From Dehalococcoidia bacterium (GTDB lineage Bacteria > Chloroflexota > Dehalococcoidia > Bin125), in assembly GCA_022828105.1 (NCBI GenBank), contig JAJEJC010000002.1, positions 1 through 48,551 of the forward strand: 48,551 nucleotides of DNA, written 5' to 3'. The notes below the pieces were generated by a model that was not told where the DNA came from, did no database searches, and saw only the letters and a program-made list of their open reading frames with translations. Position numbers and translations under genes: made by a program. Shown here piece by piece: positions 19,623 to 28,558 of this stretch; the stretch's first letter is position 1; the number at the start of each line of letters is the position of its first letter.

Positions 19623-20235
19623 CGCGTCCCTCCGTCTCCCAGCGCTCGAGGATCGCCTGCGCGTAGCGCCAGCTTCGCGCGTTGTTGGCCGCCGCTTCGA
19701 CGAATGCGTCATGCAGCCAATCCGCTCCGTAGCGGGCCTCAGCCGCTTTCAGCTCCTCCGTCAGGATCGGCGGCATTGGCGTCCCAAACGCACTCTGCCA
19801 GATCTCGGGTGCCGAACTGTATGCCGCGTCTCGTCCGTGTATTCGACTCGCCGCGGGCGGCATCGATGCCGACTCCAGCGCGCGCCGACCGTCGGCGTCA
19901 TTGAGCGCCAACCACTCGGTCCACCGCTGCTCGGATTGCGCGCGACCGAGCAGCAACGAGCCGCGCCTCAACGCGGCCGACAACCCATCCTCAAACGCCT
20001 CGTCGACCTCACGATCCACGCACATGCGGGCCAGTGCGTCGATCAATGGCCGCCGTTCTCTCAGATCCGCCGCCGGGACCCGCCGCGGAAATCTCCGCTG
20101 CCTGGCAATCAGATCCATGGCGTACAGCGTCACGATCAGCTCCGCCGGGTCCGTCATGCAGGGCGCCAGGTCGCGCAACAGCGCCTGCGGCAGAGGCGTC
20201 ACCGGAGCGCCCGAAGCAAAGCCGTCGAACTCCAT
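19546..20235 (-). CDS. DnaD-like primosomal protein
   Basis: DnaD/DnaB(Gram-positive) family proteins take part in origin remodelling and helicase recruitment in Firmicutes-like replication systems. The 229-residue product has a conserved C-terminal helical region LKAAEARYGADWLHDAFVEA (162-181), then WRYAQAILERWETEG (189-203), the YxxxILxxW signature of the family. The N-terminal ~120 residues look like a winged-helix-sized domain with weak similarity. Its ATG shares one base with the dnaB stop (TGATG), and the loader gene begins inside its 3' end. The position between helicase and loader genes is strong support. Confidence 0.83.
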   Translation of the reverse strand: MEFDGFASGAPVTPLPQALLRDLAPCMTDPAELIVTLYAMDLIARQRRFPRRVPAADLRERRPLIDALARMCVDREVDEAFEDGLSAALRRGSLLLGRAQSEQRWTEWLALNDADGRRALESASMPPAASRIHGRDAAYSSAPEIWQSAFGTPMPPILTEELKAAEARYGADWLHDAFVEAAANNARSWRYAQAILERWETEGRDGGDAATGTASGGLESSRYRHLFRE

Positions 20236-21722
20236 CAGAACTCGTCCACTCCCGGTTCCGGCTGCGCGTAGAAGTCTTCGAATTTGGCGATCGTCGAGAC
20301 GAACCGCACATCGATCCGACCGACCGCGCCGTGCCGATGCTTGGCCACCAGCAGTTGCGCAATCTCGTGATCGCCCATCCGCGAGGCATCGCTGACCAGG
20401 TCGTCCTGGTAGTCCTCGCGCTCGTACATGTCTTCGCGGTAGATGAACACGACCACGTCGGCATCCTGTTCGATCGAACCGCTCTCACGCAGGTCGGAGA
20501 GCTGCGGCACCGGCGGGTGTCGACGCTCAACCGCGCGCGACAACTGCGACAGCGCCAGGATCGGCACTTGCAGTTCCCGCGCAATCTCCTTCAACGTGCG
20601 GGAGATCAACGAAATCTCGCTAACCCGGTTGGTATCGCTCTGCGCCCGCGCCCAGCCGTGCACGAGCTGGATGTGGTCGACGATGATCAGTCCCAATCCG
20701 GCCCGATGCTCTCCCTGACGATGTGCCCGTTCCTGCAGACGCGTGTGCAGGTTTCGCGACTTGGCCCGAATCTCGGCGAGCGATTGTCCCGCCGTGTCGT
20801 CGATGTAGATCTCGGCGCGGCTGAGCAGCCCGATTGCCTGCGAAATCCTGCCGCCTTGCTCCTCCGTATGGCGGCCCAGACGAAGGCGCGACTGTTCGAC
20901 TCGCGATTCGGCAGAGACCAGTCTTCCCGCGACCTGCTCCGCCGACATCTCCAGCGAAAAGATGGCCACGGGCAAGGTCTGACCAATCGCCGCGTTGCGC
21001 GCGACGGTCAGGGCCAGCGCCGACTTCCCGACCGACGGTCGCGCCGCCAGCACGACCAGGTCCGAACCGTGCATACCCTCATTGAGCAGTTTGTCCAGGT
21101 CCGTAAAGCCCGTGCGCGTCGGTCCGTCGACGCCGGCCTCGGCATCGCCCTCTTCACCCAGCACATCGCTCAACAGGTCTTCAAGCACGCGGAAGTCCTG
21201 CCGCCGATCCGCGCCGCGAACCCCGTAGATAAGCTCCACCGCCCGGGTCAGCGATTCCCCGACATTGGGGTCCGCCTGGTAGGCGAGCTCGCCAATCTCA
21301 CCGGCGGCGCGGATCATGTCGCGATACGTCGCCGCCCGCTGCACCAGGCGGGCGTAGTGCTCCGCACCAACCGTCGCCGGCAGTTCGTAGACCAGTTCGT
21401 TGAGATATGCCTGCCCGCCGGCCTCTTGCAGGCGACCCTGATTCGACAACTCCGCCGCGACCGTGATCTGATCGATCGCCTCATAGCGCTCGAACACTGC
21501 CAGAACCGCCGCGAAGATCGCCCGATGACGCGGATCCATGAAATCGGTCGGCTCGAGCATGCCTGCCAGGCGCTCATAGACTCCCGGCTCGACCAGGATC
21601 GCGCCCAGCACCGCCTCTTCCGCCGCCTGGTCCTGCGGCACGCCGCGCGGCCCGCTCCGCCCGCGCCCGTTCCCTCTGCCGGCCGCGACCTGTTCGTCGT
21701 AGACGGGATCAGAGGAGACCAT
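20235..21722 (-). CDS. dnaB: Replicative DNA helicase DnaB
   Basis: DnaB is the hexameric 5'-3' helicase of the replication fork. The 495-residue protein has the N-terminal helical domain (PQDQAAEEAVLGAIL at 29-43) and the RecA-like motor with Walker A ARPSVGKS (227-234). IFSLEMSAEQVAGRL and LIIVDHIQLVHGW (Walker B) follow. The arginine-finger region near GRIDVRFV is present. An N-terminal Gly/Arg-rich lead of ~28 residues precedes the family start. It is contiguous, without the intein sometimes found at this locus. rplI is 70 bases upstream and dnaD overlaps its stop. Confidence 0.97.
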   Translation of the reverse strand: MVSSDPVYDEQVAAGRGNGRGRSGPRGVPQDQAAEEAVLGAILVEPGVYERLAGMLEPTDFMDPRHRAIFAAVLAVFERYEAIDQITVAAELSNQGRLQEAGGQAYLNELVYELPATVGAEHYARLVQRAATYRDMIRAAGEIGELAYQADPNVGESLTRAVELIYGVRGADRRQDFRVLEDLLSDVLGEEGDAEAGVDGPTRTGFTDLDKLLNEGMHGSDLVVLAARPSVGKSALALTVARNAAIGQTLPVAIFSLEMSAEQVAGRLVSAESRVEQSRLRLGRHTEEQGGRISQAIGLLSRAEIYIDDTAGQSLAEIRAKSRNLHTRLQERAHRQGEHRAGLGLIIVDHIQLVHGWARAQSDTNRVSEISLISRTLKEIARELQVPILALSQLSRAVERRHPPVPQLSDLRESGSIEQDADVVVFIYREDMYEREDYQDDLVSDASRMGDHEIAQLLVAKHRHGAVGRIDVRFVSTIAKFEDFYAQPEPGVDEF

Positions 21723-21792
21723 CAGCAGCCTCCCTGGGCAAGGGTCCGGGTCAACGCCGTCAGATCATTGAACTGGCAATCGCCGCGAGTCC

Positions 21793-22383
21793 CTAATCCT
21801 CGGCGTCCTCCGCGTCTTCCGCGTCCTCGTCCTGTCCTGCGGCCTCGGCGTCCTCCTGTTCGATCGCCTCGGCCTCCTCCACTTCCGCCACCACTTCGTC
21901 GAAACTCAGGTCGGCGCTGTCCGCATCCGGCTCGACAATCACGCGAACCTCGGCCGACACGTTGCGAGTCAGACGCACTCGAACGTCTTCCGAACCCAGG
22001 GAGCGCAGCGACTGCGGCAGCAGCACCTGGCGATGTTCGATCACCGCTTCCGGAACGCTCGCTGCCGCGATCTCCGACAGGCGCTCGGCGATGTCGCGCG
22101 CCGTGATCGAGCCGAACAACCGGCCCTGCTCGCCGACCCGCGCCTGGAACGTCAACTCTTGACCGGCGATCGCCAGCGCCACCGGGCTCGCTTCGCCGTC
22201 CAGCTTTTCCTGCCGAATCGCGTCTGCCTTGGCCAGACGCTCCGCCCGGAACAGGTTGTTCTGGGTCGTCGGGCCGGCCAGGCCTCTGGGCAGCAAGTAG
22301 TTGCGTGCGAACCCGTTCTTGACTTCCTTGACCTCCCCGACCAACGCAGTCCCCTCGACCTCTTCGAAGAACACGACCTTCAT
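21793..22383 (-). CDS. rplI: Ribosomal protein L9 with an acidic tail
   Basis: L9 is a two-domain 23S rRNA-binding protein that affects frame maintenance. The core of about 150 residues includes MKVVFFEEVEGTALVGEVKEV, NGFARNYLLPRGLA and the C-terminal domain VRVRLTRNVSAEVRVIVEP. The product is 196 residues rather than ~148: residues 151-196 form an Asp/Glu/Ala tail ending in repeated EDA units. The ATG has GGAG seven bases upstream. It heads the rplI-dnaB-dnaD-loader operon, with a candidate promoter and an SOS-box-like palindrome in the 118-base gap before it. Confidence 0.96.
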   Translation of the reverse strand: MKVVFFEEVEGTALVGEVKEVKNGFARNYLLPRGLAGPTTQNNLFRAERLAKADAIRQEKLDGEASPVALAIAGQELTFQARVGEQGRLFGSITARDIAERLSEIAAASVPEAVIEHRQVLLPQSLRSLGSEDVRVRLTRNVSAEVRVIVEPDADSADLSFDEVVAEVEEAEAIEQEDAEAAGQDEDAEDAEDAED

Positions 22384-22420
22384 CTGATTGCTCCGCTCGA
22401 TCCGTCAGCGATACCCGACA

Positions 22421-22449
22421 ACCATACCGAGCCACGACGTACTGCCCAA
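22421..22449 (-). promoter_or_regulatory. Candidate sigma-70-type promoter of the rplI-dnaB-dnaD-loader operon
   Basis: On the minus strand TTGGGC (22449-22444) and TATGGT (22426-22421) are separated by exactly 17 bases. Transcription would start about 30 bases before the rplI ATG. Matches to consensus are 3/6 and 4/6, so this is a moderate candidate, supported by its position in the only sizeable gap before the operon. Confidence 0.45.
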
Positions 22450-22466
22450 CACATGACGACACAGAA

Positions 22467-22478
22467 GAACGTGCGTTC
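22467..22478. promoter_or_regulatory. SOS-box-like palindrome GAAC-N4-GTTC
   Basis: The perfect palindrome GAACGTGCGTTC matches the core of the Gram-positive LexA box (CGAACRNRYGTTCG), including purine/any/purine/pyrimidine in the centre; only the outermost C/G pair is missing. It lies 18 bases upstream of the candidate -35 of the rplI-dnaB operon. No lexA or recA gene is in the window. Confidence 0.4.
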
Positions 22479-22501
22479 ACTCTAGAACCTGTGTACATGA
22501 T

Positions 22502-25500
22502 TTACAACCCCGCCGCACTGTCGCCGGAGCGCAGCGCCGGCGTCGCCGCCTCGGCGATCGCCGCGCTGCCGCGATCTCCCAGCGTCCGGCTCAGCATCTG
22601 CACCACCTGCTGGTTCGCATCCAACCGCCATTCGTCGGCGCAAATCAGGACGTCCACTCGATCGCCATGGCGGATCCGCAGCAGCACCGGATCCGTGCCC
22701 TGGTGCATCAGCTTCATGGAGGTCAGGCCGCCTTCAAGCTGTTCCATCAGCTCCAAGTCCGCCGCGGCGTCTCCGGACTCCTCGATCGTGATCCACAACG
22801 CCGATCCTGACTGCCTCACTACCGGGGCAGGCATCGGCGTTGGCGTGGTCTCGACCGGCGGTTCACTTGACTGCGCAACGACCGGCGCCGGCGTCGTCGG
22901 TTCTGGCAGGGGCCGCTTCGGCTTCAGCATCCAGGGCGGAGTCGGCGCTTCTCGGATCGGCGGAACGACGACCGGGCCCGGACCGCCGAGCGGAGCGGGA
23001 GCAGCGTCGGCCGCAGCGCTCGACGCCATCTGCTCGTTCCACGGCTCCACCGACTCCACCGCCAGGGTCAGCCGATCCATGCGCACGCGGATGCTGACCC
23101 TGGTCACGACGATTTGGTTCGGCTGCCACAGGTCCCTGGTCAACGACCACTGATCGGGCCAGACGGTCACTTCGGCCGTGCCCGACAGGTCCTCCAACAT
23201 CACCGCGGCAAACGGATCACCCTTGCGCGTGGTCAGCTGACGGATGCTGTTCACCAATCCGGCCACGGTCTGCGTGTTGCCGGCCATCTCTTCGGTCAGC
23301 TCCGACAACTGCGCATCGACCCGACCCTGCAATGCCCGCGTGGCCGCTTGCAGCGGATGTTCCGACACATACGCGCCCAGCAACTCGCGTTCCCAGTTGA
23401 GCTGCTCGTGCGGCGTGGCGTCCATCCCTTCTTCCAGTTCCACGGCAGGCGTCGGCGTCGCCACTTCGGCACCGAAGAGGTCGAACATCGACGTCTGCCC
23501 GCTGTCTCGAAGTTCCTGCGCCCGCCGCGCCCGCTTGATGATGTCTTCCGCGGCCGCCACCATCGCGCCGCGCGGTTCGATCTCATCGAAGGCGCCCGTC
23601 TTGGCCAGCGCCTCAAGCGCGCGTCGATTCATCGACTTCGTATCCAGCCGTTCCGCCAGGTCGGTCGCGCTCCGGATTGGTCCGTTCGCCCGGCGTTCCT
23701 CGATCAACGGCTCAACCGCCGCTCGGCCGACGCCCTTGATCGTGCCCAGCCCGAAGCGAATCGCGCTGCGGCCATCTGCCATCTTCTCCAGCGTGAACGT
23801 CGCGTCCGAGCGGTTCACGTCGGGCAGCAACAGCGGGATGCCCATCCGCCCGCACTCCGCCGCGGCCTCGCGCACCCGATCGCCGTTGCCCGACGCGGCG
23901 CGCATCACCGCCGCCATGTAGGGCGCCGGATAGTTCGCCTTGAACCAGGCCGTCTGGTACGCAATCGCCGCGTACGACACGGCGTGCGCCTTGTTGAACG
24001 CGTACCCCGCAAACGGTTCGATCAGCTCGAAAATCGTCTCGGCGTCCCGCTCCGAGTATCCCTGCCGCATCGCTCCGCTCACGAAGTTGCCCCGCTCGGC
24101 CTGCATCACCGAGGCGATCTTCTTGCCCATCGCCTTGCGCATCACGTCCGCCTCGCCCAGTGTGTAACCGGCGAACTTCCTGGCGATGTGCAGAACCTGG
24201 TCCTGGTAGACGATCACGCCGTAGGTATCGTCCAGGATTTCGCCCAGATCGGCATGCGGGTAGGTGACATCGACCCGGCCGTGCTTGCTGTCGATGAAGC
24301 GCGGGATGTGCTCCATCGGTCCCGGTCGATAGAGCGCCAGCAGGGCTGCCAGGTCGGGGATCGAGGTCGGCTTGAGATCTTCCACCACCCGCCGCATCCC
24401 GCCCGATTCGAGCTGGAACACGCCGAACGTGTCGCCGGTCGCGAGGCGCTCATAGGTCGTGGCATCCCCGTCGGGCAGATTGAGATAGTCGATCTCCTCG
24501 CCTTCGTGCTCCCGCACGAGCGCGACGGCCTCCTCGAGAATTGTCAGGTTGGTCAAGCCCAGAAAGTCCATCTTCAACAATCCCACCGCCGCCACTTCGT
24601 CCATCCCCCACTGCGTCATCGGAATCCAGTCCCCGTCCGCCGACTCGTTCACCGGCCGTCGCAAGGGGACGTTCTCGGCCAGCGGCTCCTGCGAAATCAC
24701 CACGCCCGCCGCGTGCGTCGACGTGTTCCGCACCACGCCGTTCAGGCGCTGCGCGTAGGAGAGCAGCTCGGCCAGGTTTGGATCCTCGCGCCGCGCCTGC
24801 TGCAGGTCCTGCGATTGCGAGATCGCCTCCGCCACGGAGATGTTGAGCTGGTTGGGCACCATCCGCGCCACCCGGTCGGTGTCGCCCAGCGGCACGCCGA
24901 GCGCGCGCCCAGAGTCGCGAATCGCCGCCTTGGCGCCGAGCGTCCCGAACGTGATGATCTGCGCCACCCGCTCGCGCCCGTACTTCTCCGCCACGTAGCG
25001 AATGACCTCGTCGCGCCGGTTGTCGGCGAAGTCCATGTCGATATCCGGCATCTCGCGGCGTTCGAGATTGAGGAATCGCTCGAAGACCAGGTTGAACGCC
25101 ATCGGGTCGATGTCGGTGATGTCGAGGCAGTACAGGACCAGGCTCGCCGCCGCCGATCCGCGCACGGCCCGCGCAATCCCCTTTCGTTTTGCGAACAGTG
25201 CGAAGTCCATCACGATCAGGAAGTACTCGGCAAACCCGGTCTCTTCGATCACGTGCAGTTCGTACGCGAGCCGGTCGCGGTGACTGTCGGGAGGATGCCC
25301 ATAGCGCTGCTCGAGTCCGCGATAGGCGATGTCGGTGAGGTGTTCGAGTGCCGTCATGCCTACGGGAATGTCCGGCTGCGGCAGCATCAGGCGGTCGAAA
25401 TCCAGCTTCACCCCGCAACGCTCGGCCACCATCTGCGTGTTCGTCACCGCTTCGGGCAGCTCGTGGAACGTTGCCAGCATCTCGTCCTCGGACGTGAGAT

Positions 25501-26230
25501 AGAAATCCTCGCCGTCAAACCGAAATCGTTTCTCGTCTGTTCGCAATGCGTTCGTGCCAATGCAGAGCAGCAGATCATGCGCGTCGTGATCGCCCGGCTC
25601 GCAATAGTGCGCATCCTGGGTGGCGACGACCGGCACATGCAGTTCCTGAGCCATCTCGACCGTGCGCTCCACCAGGGCCTCGAACTGCGGCAGTCCCTGG
25701 TGCCGCTGGATCTCGAAGTAGTAGCGGTCCTCGAAGACGCTGCGGTACCAGTCCACGACCCGGCGCGCCTCCTCATGATCCTCCCGAATCAAGGCCCGCT
25801 GCAGCTCGGAAGACGGACAACCGGAGAGCACAATCAGGCCCTCCGAGTACTCGGCCAGCAGTTCCCGATCCAGCCGCGGCCGGTAGTAGAACCCCTCGAG
25901 GTGACCGCGAGTCGAGAGTTGGACCAGGTTGCGCCAGCCGCGCTCGTTCTCCGCCAGCAACACTAGGTGGTAGGAGTTTGACGCCGCTTCACGTCCGTCC
26001 GACCGGTCGTGCCGGCTGCCGGGAGCAACGTACGCCTCCATGCCCAGCACCGGCCGGATCCGCTCCGACTCGCAGGCCTTGTAGAACTCGACCGCTCCGT
26101 AGAGATTGCCGTGGTCGGTAATCGCCAACGATTCCTGTCCCAGCGAATGCGCACGCGCCGCCAGCGCCGGGATCTTAGACAACCCGTCCAACTCCGAGTA
26201 CTCGGTGTGCGTATGCAGATGAGCGAACAT
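22502..26230 (-). CDS. dnaE: DNA polymerase III alpha subunit
   Basis: DnaE is the replicative polymerase catalytic subunit. The 1242-residue product opens with a PHP domain (FAHLHTHTEYSELDG). The catalytic palm Asp pair is in PDIDMDFADNRRDE (around 395-405, counting from this start), and the third Asp is in LLKMDFLGLTNL. A helix-hairpin-helix region follows, then an OB fold (EVTVWPDQWSLTRDLW). A Pro/Ala-rich linker leads to a final small domain (WITIEESGDAAADLELMEQL...) as in many long DnaE proteins. I use the ATG at 26230 that begins MFAHLHTHTEY; two upstream in-frame ATGs lengthen it without homology. No intein is seen. A 167-base gap separates it from lysC. Confidence 0.97.
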   Translation of the reverse strand: MFAHLHTHTEYSELDGLSKIPALAARAHSLGQESLAITDHGNLYGAVEFYKACESERIRPVLGMEAYVAPGSRHDRSDGREAASNSYHLVLLAENERGWRNLVQLSTRGHLEGFYYRPRLDRELLAEYSEGLIVLSGCPSSELQRALIREDHEEARRVVDWYRSVFEDRYYFEIQRHQGLPQFEALVERTVEMAQELHVPVVATQDAHYCEPGDHDAHDLLLCIGTNALRTDEKRFRFDGEDFYLTSEDEMLATFHELPEAVTNTQMVAERCGVKLDFDRLMLPQPDIPVGMTALEHLTDIAYRGLEQRYGHPPDSHRDRLAYELHVIEETGFAEYFLIVMDFALFAKRKGIARAVRGSAAASLVLYCLDITDIDPMAFNLVFERFLNLERREMPDIDMDFADNRRDEVIRYVAEKYGRERVAQIITFGTLGAKAAIRDSGRALGVPLGDTDRVARMVPNQLNISVAEAISQSQDLQQARREDPNLAELLSYAQRLNGVVRNTSTHAAGVVISQEPLAENVPLRRPVNESADGDWIPMTQWGMDEVAAVGLLKMDFLGLTNLTILEEAVALVREHEGEEIDYLNLPDGDATTYERLATGDTFGVFQLESGGMRRVVEDLKPTSIPDLAALLALYRPGPMEHIPRFIDSKHGRVDVTYPHADLGEILDDTYGVIVYQDQVLHIARKFAGYTLGEADVMRKAMGKKIASVMQAERGNFVSGAMRQGYSERDAETIFELIEPFAGYAFNKAHAVSYAAIAYQTAWFKANYPAPYMAAVMRAASGNGDRVREAAAECGRMGIPLLLPDVNRSDATFTLEKMADGRSAIRFGLGTIKGVGRAAVEPLIEERRANGPIRSATDLAERLDTKSMNRRALEALAKTGAFDEIEPRGAMVAAAEDIIKRARRAQELRDSGQTSMFDLFGAEVATPTPAVELEEGMDATPHEQLNWERELLGAYVSEHPLQAATRALQGRVDAQLSELTEEMAGNTQTVAGLVNSIRQLTTRKGDPFAAVMLEDLSGTAEVTVWPDQWSLTRDLWQPNQIVVTRVSIRVRMDRLTLAVESVEPWNEQMASSAAADAAPAPLGGPGPVVVPPIREAPTPPWMLKPKRPLPEPTTPAPVVAQSSEPPVETTPTPMPAPVVRQSGSALWITIEESGDAAADLELMEQLEGGLTSMKLMHQGTDPVLLRIRHGDRVDVLICADEWRLDANQQVVQMLSRTLGDRGSAAIAEAATPALRSGDSAAGL

Positions 26231-26397
26231 CGGGGTCAGCCGTCCTTCACAGATCATTGCAGGTTGGACCCGTGCATGATCGGTCACGCCGGCGAAGTGG
26301 CGAAACGGCGGAGACGTGAGTTCGTGGGCGCGTGGTGGGATGCTAGTGGGATGGTCGTGGACGACTCGTGAACAACCGCCGAGAGATGTGGACGTCG

Positions 26398-27624
26398 TTA
26401 GCCCTCTTGATCCAACGCGAACGCCGAGTGCAGCACGCGTACCGCTTCCTCTCCGCGATCGGCATTGACGAGGCAGGTGATTCGAATCTCCGACGTCGTG
26501 ATCAGCTCGATGTTGATGCCCGCCTGCGACAGCGAACGGAACATGGTCGCCGCGTATCCCGGCCCCGATTGCATGCCGGTGCCAATCAGCGACACCTTGA
26601 CCAGGTCATGCTTGAACAGCACATCGGCGGCGCCCAGGTCGTCGGCCAGGGGCTTGCTGATCTCACGCGTCTCTTCCCAGTCCGTCTTGGAGACCGTGAA
26701 CGTCAGGTCCGTGAGCTGCAGCTCGGATGCGTTCTGCACGATCGTGTCGACCGAGATTCCCGCATCGGCCAGCGGGCCGAACACCTGCGCCGCAATCCCG
26801 GGCCGGTCCGGCACATGGCGCAGCGTGACCGACGCCACGTCGCGGTCGAGGGCGATTGTCCGTACTCGATTCTCGGGTTCCATCTGAACCTCCCGCCGAA
26901 TCAAGGTCCCGCCGCCGGAGCCGAACTCCGCCTGCGACGACGCGACCAGGATTGGAATGTCGTAGAGCAGTCCCAGTTCGACCGCTCGAGGGTGCATCAC
27001 GCCGGCGCCCTGCTGCGCCGCTTCCAGCATTTCTTCCGACGCGATGTCGCGCAGACATCGGGCGCTCGGCTCAATTCGCGGATCGGTCGTGTAAATCCCC
27101 TGCACGTCGGTGTAGATCTCCACGCGCGACGCCCGCAACGCCGCGCCAAGCGCGACCGCCGAGGTATCCGATCCGCCCCGCCCGAGCGTCGCGTAATCCC
27201 CCTGCGGACTCTGGCCCTGGAATCCGGCCACGACGACTACATGGCCGCGGGCGAACTCCTCTTCCACCCGCCAGGTGTCGATCCCGCGAATCCGCGCGCG
27301 TCCGAACGTGTCGTCGGTAAACACCCCTGCCTGCGCTCCGGTCAACGCGACCGCCGGACAGCCCAGATCGACCAGCGCCATGGTCAACAGGGCGCTGGAT
27401 ACCATTTCGCCGGTCACCATCAGCAGGTCGGTCTCGCGGCGGGGCGGCCGTGGATTGATCTCCCGAGCCAGGGACAACAGCTCGTCCGTCGTCTTGCCCA
27501 TCGCCGAAACCACGACGGCGATCTGCTCCCCTTCAGAGGCGCTCAACGCAACCCGGCGCGCGACGTTCCGCAACCGCTCGACCGAGCCGACCGAGGTCCC
27601 GCCGAACTTCTGCACCACGGTCAC
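26398..27624 (-). CDS. lysC: Aspartate kinase
   Basis: LysC phosphorylates aspartate, the first step towards lysine, threonine and methionine. The 408-residue protein begins VTVVQKFGGTSVGSVERL, has FTTLGRGGSDTSA-like substrate-loop sequence (YATLGRGGSDTSAVALG), and ends with two ACT domains (VTLRHVPDRPGIAAQVF and VSLIGTGMQSGPGYAATMF). The start is the GTG at 27624, whose GTGA overlaps the thrB stop by four bases; earlier codons in the frame are not homologous. The length fits the monofunctional Gram-positive type. Its end is followed by a 167-base gap before dnaE. Confidence 0.96.
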   Translation of the reverse strand: MTVVQKFGGTSVGSVERLRNVARRVALSASEGEQIAVVVSAMGKTTDELLSLAREINPRPPRRETDLLMVTGEMVSSALLTMALVDLGCPAVALTGAQAGVFTDDTFGRARIRGIDTWRVEEEFARGHVVVVAGFQGQSPQGDYATLGRGGSDTSAVALGAALRASRVEIYTDVQGIYTTDPRIEPSARCLRDIASEEMLEAAQQGAGVMHPRAVELGLLYDIPILVASSQAEFGSGGGTLIRREVQMEPENRVRTIALDRDVASVTLRHVPDRPGIAAQVFGPLADAGISVDTIVQNASELQLTDLTFTVSKTDWEETREISKPLADDLGAADVLFKHDLVKVSLIGTGMQSGPGYAATMFRSLSQAGINIELITTSEIRITCLVNADRGEEAVRVLHSAFALDQEG

Positions 27625-28547
27625 AGAATCTGCGCCCCGCCCGTATCGATTCCCGTCACGAAGCTCCGCCCCGAGATTCCGCGATCCGCCCCGGCCGTCT
27701 CGAACGCCGCCTGCACTTGCGCCGCGCCATCCTCGCTGCACAGCGCCATCAGCGTCGATCCGCCGCCCGACAGGTAGGCTGCGTACGCGCCTGCAGCCAC
27801 GACCGCATCGAACAGCTCAAACATCTCAGGAAAGAGCTGTGAGCGCGGGATCTGGTGCAGGCGATCATCCACCGCGGTCGGTAGTGCATCCCAGGAGCCC
27901 GTCGTCAGCGCCGCAACCAGCAGTGCTGAGCGGCACGAATTGTGCACCGCGTCCTTGCGGCTCAGTTTGTTGGGCAGCAGCGCCCGGCCCTTCTTGGTCG
28001 ACATGTTGAAGTCAGGCGTGTATCCGACGAATCGCAGCCCCTCCGCCACCGGCAGCGCCACGCGCGATACCTCGGCGCCCGACATCGCGACGACCTGGCA
28101 GCCGCCGAACAACGCCGGTGCCATGTTGTCCGCGTGACCTTCAAGGTCCGACCCGATCTCCAGGATCCGGTGCGGCGTTATCTCGCCGCCGAGCATTGCG
28201 TTGGCCGCCACCAACCCCGCGCCGCGGCATGCGGCGCTGGCTCCCAGTCCGCGCCCCAGCGGGATATCGGCCGTGACCGATACCTGGATCTCCTCCGCCT
28301 CGGGCCGCTCCAGCCTCAGCTCCCGGTAGACCTCCCGCACCGCCTTGCGCACGTGCCGAGACATCGGCGAGCGCTCGCCCTCGTCCCCGCTGGCAATCGC
28401 CACCGTGATCGTGGCGTAGCGCTGCAATGCGACGCCGAGTGCGTCAAACCCGGTACCCAGATTCGCCGTCGAGGCGGGCACGCGAACCGTGACCGGGCCC
28501 TGCGGCTCAGTCGCTTCCACGTGTTCCGGCCAAGTCTCAACTGCCAT
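27621..28547 (-). CDS. thrB: Homoserine kinase
   Basis: ThrB, a GHMP-family kinase, phosphorylates homoserine on the threonine pathway. The 308-residue protein shows RVPASTANLGTGFDALGVAL near its N-terminus and the ATP loop IPLGRGLGASAACRGAGLVAAN. YLSGGGSTLMALC is near the C-terminus, typical of GHMP motif 3. I place the start at the ATG at 28547, 11 bases after the tmk stop; an alternative at 28589 would overlap tmk. The GTG of lysC overlaps this gene's stop. The two other threonine genes, hom and thrC, are at 9279-12664. Confidence 0.95.
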   Translation of the reverse strand: MAVETWPEHVEATEPQGPVTVRVPASTANLGTGFDALGVALQRYATITVAIASGDEGERSPMSRHVRKAVREVYRELRLERPEAEEIQVSVTADIPLGRGLGASAACRGAGLVAANAMLGGEITPHRILEIGSDLEGHADNMAPALFGGCQVVAMSGAEVSRVALPVAEGLRFVGYTPDFNMSTKKGRALLPNKLSRKDAVHNSCRSALLVAALTTGSWDALPTAVDDRLHQIPRSQLFPEMFELFDAVVAAGAYAAYLSGGGSTLMALCSEDGAAQVQAAFETAGADRGISGRSFVTGIDTGGAQIL

Positions 28548-28558
28548 CGCAGCACATT

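Noticed and set aside
23114..25966. 950-codon plus-strand open frame opposite dnaE
   Set aside because: Its product is His/Arg/Leu-rich without any family motif, and it mirrors a highly conserved DnaE. Long antisense frames are expected in such GC-rich coding DNA.
20235..26230. Inteins in dnaB or dnaE
   Set aside because: Both are common intein sites, but the protein sequences run through the conserved motifs without interruption and at family length.
26281..26370. tRNA-Leu-like stretch (GAAGTGGCGAAACGG) in the lysC-dnaE gap
   Set aside because: It resembles the D-arm of tRNA-Leu/Ser, but no acceptor stem, anticodon loop or GGTTCGAAT T-arm could be found.
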